This document shows, piece after piece, positions 7,401 to 11,232 of a DNA stretch of 11,232 nt (position 1 is the first letter of the stretch; each line of letters begins with the position of its first letter). Both the position numbers and the translations under genes were made by a program. The stretch comes from an uncultured Solirubrobacterales bacterium. Its GTDB lineage: Bacteria > Actinomycetota > Thermoleophilia > Solirubrobacterales > Solirubrobacteraceae. The notes under the pieces are model-generated. The model ran no database searches and was not told where the DNA came from. It was given only the letters and a program-made list of their open reading frames with translations. The stretch covers positions 1 through 11,232 of the forward strand of contig CALJKH010000094.1 in NCBI GenBank assembly GCA_937973575.1, written 5' to 3'.

Positions 7401-7670
7401 TGAGGTGATGAAGGATCCGCCTGAGGAGAGCGGGGCTAACCACCTGACTGCCAGTGTTCCGTTACCTGGTGTCACGGCAGCTGAGCGCGGCGCCCCAGGC
7501 ACTTTCGCTGAAGCAGGCCCGACCAGTTGCCAACCGCTAGCCCAAGCTCTCAGGTCAGGGGAAAATGGCGATGCCGCAGCCGACGCGCCTCCTGTTCCAA
7601 AGGCGCAGGAGGTGGCGAGAGTTACTAAGACGGCAACAGCTGTCCTAGCGCGGAAGGGAATACTGACCAT
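4464..7670 (-). CDS. Secreted multidomain protein: signal peptide, six FN3 domains, clan GH-A-like glycoside hydrolase domain
   Basis: The 1068-residue protein starts with a Sec signal peptide (RAR, hydrophobic 11-20, cleavage likely near ASA/AA at 29-33). Six fibronectin type III domains follow at about 58-145, 146-236, 237-324, 325-414, 415-507 and 508-598, each with W-x-A-P and Y-x-(F/V)-x-V-x-A landmarks. The C-terminal part (about 604-1000) looks like a clan GH-A (beta/alpha)8 glycosidase: FEAWNEPN gives the likely acid/base E752, AIHPY is at 849-853, and IATEFVW gives the candidate nucleophile E902. A small beta-rich tail with two Cys ends the protein. The family within the clan (GH5, GH39 or other) and the substrate cannot be told. 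FN3 domains are common spacers or binders in actinobacterial polysaccharide hydrolases. The gene is 59 bp behind the sulfatase on the same strand. No good Shine-Dalgarno was found before ATG 7670. Confidence 0.87.
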   Translation of the reverse strand: MVSIPFRARTAVAVLVTLATSCAFGTGGASAAASPFSPDLRAWASGWQLVGPASAKVPGAPRSAAVTPGNGTLAVRWLAPLSSGGSFITSYRATASPGSAFCTSTRLSCTISGLSTDTEYAVTVRATNRIGTGGFSNTTSPVRPIGLPSAPTGVTATAGDGFVDLSWTAPTSDGGAAVDSYTVTSSPGGIQCVTSGATNCRIDSLTAGIKYTFTAVAHNLVGTGPKSARSAPITVVGRPAKPSLTKVKPADHVIRASWAAPANGGSPILSYTLTAQPGGKSCTTSKLSCVITDLDNGTAYTLTLVATNAVGDSPQSDPSEAATPFGKPAQVTKPTASPLPGSATVTWDAPANNGSPITKYTVTSSPSAKTCTTSTATTCVVPGLTNGRAYSFTVKATNAAGDSVTSEPSNATTPLATPGPPGRPSATTIGRTATVTWTAPKPVKRSAAITGYQVTSSPGNLTCQADGNLTCQVSHLTAGKTYTFTVQALSSVGPGPASRVSNAITPRTVPDPPTGVTARPGRTRATVTWTAPADTGGLPITGYTVFTEPGDAPQRVVRGTLATITGLEVGKSYTFKVVATNAKGDSDPSDSTDPVEIVPVVAPPFGPGFWLGVDEPDASNPGPNTGAWAEMLAQTQSQVYREQFIWYRIAPTKPASPTNPADPAYNWTKMDTFARLSQTVGAEPLVNFYGAPAWAEGARRAKDAATGSWKPDPAALQDFGVAMATRYSGDYADPLHPGSKLPRIRMFEAWNEPNYKYFLQPQFETIKRKRTLTLVDRYRTMLNSFYDGVKSVQPTSMILTSGLGPYGRSSAGVEIQPQSFLKNLLCIGGISGLLTDTSCPVKAKFDAVAIHPYTLQGKPTDKAHDPNGGGLGNTPDFASEIAAAVKFDNVSPAGPKNLIATEFVWLTNPPGRVTTSGPTLGIEPTLAAQYTSETVYRLFRWGVTGAIWYGLRDRTPTWPGGLFFAGKTVASSTPKPGLTAFITPLFVSFTDTGARYWAISHCLGPRATVTFQGKVGRTWETQVNATPGGDGVTQTTAARPRGITVFRAVASDNTGCTSTSVEMPAGTG
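5877..7499 (-). repeat. Six tandem FN3 domains, five with a conserved Cys pair
   Basis: Six consecutive domains of about 88-93 residues. Domains 1-5 each contain two Cys 7-8 residues apart in the same place: FCTSTRLSC (102/109), QCVTSGATNC (192/200), SCTTSKLSC (282/289), TCTTSTATTC (371/379) and TCQADGNLTC (463/471). Domain 6 has none. The repeats are diverged at base level, so the array is old rather than a recent expansion. The spacing suggests a local disulfide across a hairpin in each domain. Confidence 0.85.
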
Positions 7671-7688
7671 GCTGACTGAACAGCTTAA

Positions 7689-7708
7689 GGGGCGCAGAGT
7701 TGCGCCCC
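7689..7708 (-). promoter_or_regulatory. Perfect 8-bp GC-rich stem-loop between sulfatase and FN3-glycosidase
   Basis: GGGGCGCA (7689-7696) and TGCGCCCC (7701-7708) are exact reverse complements with a 4-nt loop. On the minus transcript it begins 21 nt after the sulfatase stop and ends 18 nt before the next ATG. The bases after it (TTAAGCTG) are not a T run, so it is a poor intrinsic terminator. An intercistronic stabiliser, processing site or partial attenuator is possible. Confidence 0.55.
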
Positions 7709-7729
7709 GCCGTATGGGTCTAAATCCAG

Positions 7730-9547
7730 TTACTGGCTAATGCGACAGGCGAGCCCCACGCATGTGCTCAGGTCAGTGAGCTTCGTGGCTAGGCCGGCCT
7801 TAACACTTGCGTACGAACTGTCGCTAGCCAAGTTAGTGAGCTCGTAAGGATCGTTCTGCACGTCGTAGAGCTCCTGCTCACCACTGGGGGTGCAAGTTTG
7901 CACATTGCGGTCGGCAACGGGCTCGTTCTTCTGGCACCAAACAACGTACTTCCAACGCTCGGTTCGGACACCCCGGTAGGGCTGATCCCACTGCTGTGGC
8001 ATTGATGCGTCAGCAAACAGGGGTGCGTTGGCCTCAAGGCCAATCGCGTAGGACGGAATGGTCGCTGTTCCCTTTGCACCCGGAAGCAGTGAGAAGCCGT
8101 CCTGCGTGCGTCCCGCAGTGGCCTTCGCGGCGTCAAGGATCGTCGCTGCAAAGTCAATATTCGAAACGAGAGTGTTGACTTGGCGGCCAGCTGGAATGCC
8201 AGGGCCGCGCATAAGGAACGGAACCCGAATCGACTCCTCGTACGGAAGGAACTTGTCACCTGGAACGCGGTGCTCGCCTTGAAGCCAGCCGTTGTCTGAG
8301 GTGAAGACGATCAATGTGTTGTCGAGCTGCTTTGTGGACTTGAGCGTCGCGACAAGTGTCTTGATCCCGTCGTCCACTGCCTTGATCGCGCCAAGGCGCC
8401 CGTTGTAGTTGTTGCGGATTGCCTCTTCTGCTGTTGGCAGGGAGGTGCTGCCGAGTGAGCGCGGAGTATTCAGCGGGTCGGCAAGCTGGAGCTGCTGCTG
8501 AAGCGGCTTTCCTGTTGGGGCAGAGTCGTAGTTCGGCTTGTTGGTGATGCGCGACCAATCCCAATTTAGGTTTGCGTAGCGGGGTGCTGGGCGTGGGTCC
8601 GGTACGAGCTTCGTCTTGTCCTCGGTCTTCGAGGTTGAAGTCGTTCCTGAGTAGTGAGCGTTCTTGCGGAAGCCGTTTCGAATGCCGCCGTCTACATCTT
8701 CGCGGTGAGGTGATGCAGGCGACCACCAGAGGAAGAACGGCTTCTTTGAGGAGGCTTGGTTCTTCACGATGGTGTTTGAGATGCCAGCTGTTACGTCTGG
8801 CGAGTAGTTCTTGGCTACCTGACTGCCATAGGTAGTCGGGTCGAGAGGGCTCTTGAAGAACTTGTTTGCCCAGTTGAGGACGTCGCTGATGGTCTTGCTG
8901 CCGGCTGTGACCTGAATCTCAGCGAAGTTGTTGAGCGCCTTGGCGTATGCGGCGTCCCCCCAAGACTTGAGCTTGTTGTTCTGGTTGATGACGAAGTTGA
9001 AGTAGTCGTATGACGACACATCAACCATGCCGTTCCAGTTATCGAAGCCAACGGGCACTTCGCCGCCAGCCTTGAGGGCATTGCCCTGCACATCGGTATC
9101 CGTGGACTTGCCTGAGCCGTAGCCGTTGAGCCACTTGCCGACGAGCGCCGTGTAGTAGCCGCTGTTCTTCAGCCAAGCTGGGAGGGTGTTGGCCCGGTCG
9201 CGCATGCCGTACCAGCCGTATGGCCAGAAGTTTCCTCCAACGCCGTGGTTGTGCGAGTACTGGCCGGTAATGAACGTTGCTCGGCTTGGGCAGCACAGAG
9301 GGAAGGAGTCGACGGTGTTGTTGAAGGTGACACCTTGGCTGGCGATCAAGCTCTGGAGGTTTGGCATTGCCTTCACGCCCGTGGTTGTCTGGGCGGAGAT
9401 GTCTGCAAGCGCCTGGTCATCAGTCATTACGACAAGGATGTTCGGCTTCCCGTCCTTGGTGTTGGCGACCGTGCGGGCTGCTGCTGGTTGTGCTGCGACG
9501 ACCGCCATTGTGGATGCGGTGACGACGATCAGACTGAGCTTCTTCAC
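7730..9547 (-). CDS. Secreted type I sulfatase (arylsulfatase / N-acetylglucosamine-6-sulfatase-like)
   Basis: The product has 605 residues from GTG 9547 (VKKLSLIVV), chosen because a strong GAGGGAGG site precedes it and because the upstream ATG at 9592 abuts the -10 of the likely promoter. A signal peptide (hydrophobic 4-18, cleavage near AAA at about 22-24) indicates export. It hydrolyses sulfate esters. The metal-binding Asp pair is in MTDDQ (D43, D44). The formylglycine motif is CCPSR at 85-89, with C85 the residue to be oxidised. TSDNG gives metal ligands D418/N419, followed by GEHR (H426), K432 and YEESIRVP. H281 (SPHRE) is another likely active-site His. The LCCPSR context resembles glucosamine-6-sulfatases, but substrate is not settled. 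It needs a formylglycine-generating enzyme, which is not in the window. The length fits secreted sulfatases. Confidence 0.93.
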   Translation of the reverse strand: MKKLSLIVVTASTMAVVAAQPAAARTVANTKDGKPNILVVMTDDQALADISAQTTTGVKAMPNLQSLIASQGVTFNNTVDSFPLCCPSRATFITGQYSHNHGVGGNFWPYGWYGMRDRANTLPAWLKNSGYYTALVGKWLNGYGSGKSTDTDVQGNALKAGGEVPVGFDNWNGMVDVSSYDYFNFVINQNNKLKSWGDAAYAKALNNFAEIQVTAGSKTISDVLNWANKFFKSPLDPTTYGSQVAKNYSPDVTAGISNTIVKNQASSKKPFFLWWSPASPHREDVDGGIRNGFRKNAHYSGTTSTSKTEDKTKLVPDPRPAPRYANLNWDWSRITNKPNYDSAPTGKPLQQQLQLADPLNTPRSLGSTSLPTAEEAIRNNYNGRLGAIKAVDDGIKTLVATLKSTKQLDNTLIVFTSDNGWLQGEHRVPGDKFLPYEESIRVPFLMRGPGIPAGRQVNTLVSNIDFAATILDAAKATAGRTQDGFSLLPGAKGTATIPSYAIGLEANAPLFADASMPQQWDQPYRGVRTERWKYVVWCQKNEPVADRNVQTCTPSGEQELYDVQNDPYELTNLASDSSYASVKAGLATKLTDLSTCVGLACRISQ

Positions 9548-9550
9548 TTG

Positions 9551-9560
9551 CCCCTCCCTC
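9551..9560 (-). promoter_or_regulatory. Ribosome binding site of the sulfatase, decides the GTG start
   Basis: The minus strand reads GAGGGAGGGG, then CAA, then GTG AAG AAG at 9547. Spacing from the GGAGG core is about 5 nt. No comparable site precedes the ATG at 9592. Confidence 0.75.
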
Positions 9561-9593
9561 AAGGAACTTGAATGCCTGTTGGCTTCAACCATA

Positions 9594-9623
9594 GAAATAC
9601 CACGCTTTGCGACGCCGTGTCAA
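9594..9623 (-). promoter_or_regulatory. Candidate sigma-70-type promoter for the sulfatase
   Basis: The minus strand has a perfect -35 TTGACA (9623-9618) and, after 18 nt, TATTTC (9599-9594) as a weak -10 (3 of 6 matches). Transcription would begin near 9587, giving a leader of about 40 nt to GTG 9547. This would place ATG 9592 upstream of the transcript. Confidence 0.5.
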
Positions 9624-9665
9624 CGAGCTTCGGGGGCTTTTTAATTTGGCACCAGTCTTTTTCCC

Positions 9666-9676
9666 CGCCTTAGGCG
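9666..9676. promoter_or_regulatory. Perfect 11-bp dyad CGCCTTAGGCG in the divergent sulfatase/RTX region
   Basis: CGCCT and AGGCG flank one central T. The dyad lies 34 bp upstream of the RTX ATG and about 43 bp upstream of the sulfatase -35, so a bound regulator could act on either gene. No T run follows on a strand where a terminator would make sense. The RTX promoter is unclear: TTGGCA at 9646-9651 is a possible -35, with only a poor -10 at about 9669-9675. The rest of 9593-9709 shows nothing else I can name. Confidence 0.3.
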
Positions 9677-9709
9677 AGTGTTTAACCCGTAGCCCTTACT
9701 TTCCCGAGC

Positions 9710-11179
9710 ATGAACACGAACCGCATGTCTTTCACCACCGCTTCAGTAACAGCAACTGGACTGCTTGCAGTTCTAATGACCTTCGGTGCCACTGGCGCGC
9801 CAGCTGCTGCCCACTGCACGATCACGGGAACCAGTGGCCCCGATGTTCTTGTGGGTACCAATGGCCGCGATGTCATCTGCGGGCTTGGCGGCAACGATCG
9901 CATCCGTGGACTTGGCGGCAACGATTTGATCATTGGTGGCGCTGGGAGCGATCGCATTGATGGAGGAACTGGCAACGACACTGAAATCGGTGACGGCGGT
10001 AACGACAGGCTGGTTGGGGGCGCTGGTAGCGACAAGCTGATCGGCGGCGCTGGAAATGACTCCGAGCACGGTGGAACAGGCAACGATGATCTCCAAGGTG
10101 GCTCTGGCAACGATTTGATGTCGGGCGATGCGGGCTCCGACACCGCTGACTACTCAGCAGTGCCAGCAGCAGCTGACGGCGTCGATGTAAACCTCGCCAA
10201 CGACGTGGGTGAGTCCAACTCTGGCGCCTCGAACGACGGTGTCGGCACCGACACACTCACTGGCGACGAGAATGTGGTCGGGTCAAACGGCAACGACGTT
10301 CTCTATGGGGATGACTCGGCGAATGTTGAAAATGGTCTTGGCGGCAATGACGAGATCCACGGCGGGGACGGCTCGGATTCGATCAACGGTGGTAGCGGTA
10401 CTGACACGGTCTTCGCTGATGCTGGGAACGACACCGTCAAGGGTGGTGCTGGAAGTGACCAACTTGCGGGCGGAGACGGAACCGACACAATCGACGGCGG
10501 GGCCGGCAGCGACATTACGAACGGCCAGGCAGGCGATGACACTCTTAACGGGGGTGAAGGCAACGACACTGTTGATGGTGGTGAAGGCAACGACACTGAG
10601 AACGGCGGCGTTGGTAACGACACCATGGTTGGCGGCGCGGGCGACGATTCGCTGAACGGCGCCGATGGCACCGACACCGTCGATTACTCAGCAGACACCA
10701 CTCCGATCACAGTTGACCTCAATACTGACCAAGCGACCGGTGATGGTACGGACACGGTTGCGGGTGACGAGAACGTTGTCGGTAGCTCAGCCGCAGACAC
10801 AGTCACTGGCGATGGGTCTGCGAATCAAATCGACGGCGGTGACGGCGCAGATGTGATCAACGGCTCTGGGTCCGGAGACATTCTGAACGGGCAAGGCGGT
10901 GACGACACCCTCAACGGCGGTGCCGGAGACGACGTACTCAACGGCGGAGCAGGCGCTGACCATCTCAACGGTGATGACGGCAATGACACCGAAGACGGTG
11001 GCGACGGTGACGATGTCGTTGCTGGTGGCGTCGGCTCAGATGTCCTCACAGGTGGCGTTGGCAACGACACCATGGAGGGTGAGGTTGGCGATACCAAGAT
11101 TGATGGTGGAGACGGAACCGACAGCTGCGGCTCAATTGCCGGGGACATTGGTTGCGAGGATGGGCCTGAGAACGACTAG
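9710..11179 (+). CDS. Secreted RTX (hemolysin-type) calcium-binding repeat protein
   Basis: The 489-residue acidic protein has a signal peptide (hydrophobic 12-30, likely cleavage after APAAA at 30-34) and then almost only RTX nonapeptides of the GGxGxDxxx type, which bind Ca2+ and fold into parallel beta-rolls. There are three repeat blocks at about 41-144, 182-323 and 352-470. They are separated by two related spacers, each with DTxDYSA, a VDL/VNL strand and GDENVVGS. Cys pairs sit at both ends (36/57 and 473/482). No enzymatic domain is present. Classical RTX proteins leave through type I secretion with a C-terminal signal; this one has a Sec signal and no adjacent ABC exporter, as is common for actinobacterial members. 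A structural, adhesive or matrix role is the likeliest reading. ATG 9710 is used; ATG 9725 is an alternative, and neither has a clear ribosome binding site. Confidence 0.88.
   Translation: MNTNRMSFTTASVTATGLLAVLMTFGATGAPAAAHCTITGTSGPDVLVGTNGRDVICGLGGNDRIRGLGGNDLIIGGAGSDRIDGGTGNDTEIGDGGNDRLVGGAGSDKLIGGAGNDSEHGGTGNDDLQGGSGNDLMSGDAGSDTADYSAVPAAADGVDVNLANDVGESNSGASNDGVGTDTLTGDENVVGSNGNDVLYGDDSANVENGLGGNDEIHGGDGSDSINGGSGTDTVFADAGNDTVKGGAGSDQLAGGDGTDTIDGGAGSDITNGQAGDDTLNGGEGNDTVDGGEGNDTENGGVGNDTMVGGAGDDSLNGADGTDTVDYSADTTPITVDLNTDQATGDGTDTVAGDENVVGSSAADTVTGDGSANQIDGGDGADVINGSGSGDILNGQGGDDTLNGGAGDDVLNGGAGADHLNGDDGNDTEDGGDGDDVVAGGVGSDVLTGGVGNDTMEGEVGDTKIDGGDGTDSCGSIAGDIGCEDGPEND
10136..10309 (+). repeat. 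Spacer unit copy 1 in the RTX protein
   Basis: This codes for residues 143-200 (SDTADYSAV, VDVNLAND, GTDTLTGDENVVGS). It is homologous to a second unit at 10667-10849, including shared base strings such as ACTCAGCAG and GACGAGAA. It marks an internal duplication of spacer plus beta-roll block. Confidence 0.7.
10553..10598 (+). repeat. 27-bp-period tandem repeat in the RTX gene
   Basis: The 19-base string GGTGAAGGCAACGACACTG occurs at 10553-10571 and again at 10580-10598, exactly 27 bp (nine codons) apart. It encodes GEGNDT twice and indicates a recent one-repeat duplication. Confidence 0.85.
10667..10849 (+). repeat. Spacer unit copy 2 in the RTX protein
   Basis: This codes for residues 320-380 (TDTVDYSAD, ITVDLNTD, GTDTVAGDENVVGS) and is the counterpart of the unit at 10136-10309. 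It is shorter, lacking the inserted Asn/Ser-rich stretch of copy 1. Confidence 0.7.
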
Positions 11180-11204
11180 TCGAAACGCAAGATTCGGTAG
11201 TTAT

Positions 11205-11230
11205 GAGCGTCGCTAAGTGCGGCGCTCTTT
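11205..11230 (+). terminator. Rho-independent terminator of the RTX gene
   Basis: GAGCGTCGC (11205-11213) pairs with GCGGCGCTC (11219-11227) in a 9-bp stem with one G-T wobble and a 5-nt loop, followed by TTT. It starts 25 bp after the RTX stop at 11179. The T run is short, but stem position and strength are convincing. Confidence 0.75.
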
Positions 11231-11232
11231 CG

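Noticed and set aside
9625..9645. AGCTTCGGGGGCTTTTTAA as a terminator
   Set aside because: Only about 3 bp can pair, and it lies between two divergent promoters where no transcript should end.
9830..11120. Regularly spaced repeats resembling a CRISPR or satellite array
   Set aside because: Period is 27 bp in frame and encodes RTX nonapeptides; there are no identical repeats with unique spacers.
9682..11148. Minus-strand open frames rich in Ser-Leu-Pro repeats opposite the RTX gene
   Set aside because: These are the antisense reading of the GGxGxD repeats and have no independent support.

Overview
The window looks like a piece of an actinobacterial genome, or a metagenomic contig from one. 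GTG starts occur, GC is moderately high (high 50s percent by eye for most of the window), and the secreted proteins are of types common in Actinomycetota. The pairing of a DUF5993 small membrane protein with a DsbB homologue and the RTX protein style resemble Thermoleophilia/Solirubrobacterales, but this placement is an inference from protein style, not from a marker gene.

Left edge (1-599): one open frame runs in from outside the window. It joins the middle of a DEAD-box RNA helicase to the C-terminal end of a PhaC-like polyhydroxyalkanoate synthase. GC and codon use change at the seam (about 246-278), so this is most likely an assembly or amplification chimera, or a recombination scar, rather than a functional fusion. 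Everything to its right has one consistent codon style.

Left-centre (493-3466): a minus-strand pair, a SAM methyltransferase-like protein followed by a sterol desaturase/fatty acid hydroxylase family membrane enzyme. It diverges from a plus-strand pair, a 51-residue DUF5993 protein overlapping a DsbB-type disulfide-forming membrane protein by ATGA. A minus-strand xi-class (YqjG/ECM4-type) S-transferase at 3474-4421 converges on DsbB with only 7 bp between the stops.

Right half (4464-11179): a secreted-protein locus. A minus-strand sulfatase with the CCPSR formylglycine motif is followed after 59 bp by a 1068-residue exported protein with six fibronectin type III domains and a clan GH-A-like glycosidase domain. 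A plus-strand exported RTX calcium-binding repeat protein diverges from the sulfatase and ends at a good rho-independent terminator. The simplest reading is an extracellular module acting on a sulfated glycan: desulfation, cleavage, and a calcium-ordered repeat protein at the surface or in the matrix. The regularly spaced Cys pairs in the FN3 domains give the nearby DsbB system plausible clients. Two intercistronic stem-loops in the minus-strand genes, one covering the ribosome binding site of the S-transferase, may set relative expression.

No tRNA, rRNA, CRISPR array, insertion sequence or phage gene was seen. Genes fill almost all of the window; the largest gap is the 162-bp divergent region at 9548-9709. 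I did not find a clearly new biological system. The best leads are the disulfide-patterned FN3-glycosidase/sulfatase/RTX locus, the relocated Cys pair of the DsbB homologue, and the methyltransferase with an unrecognised C-terminal half.
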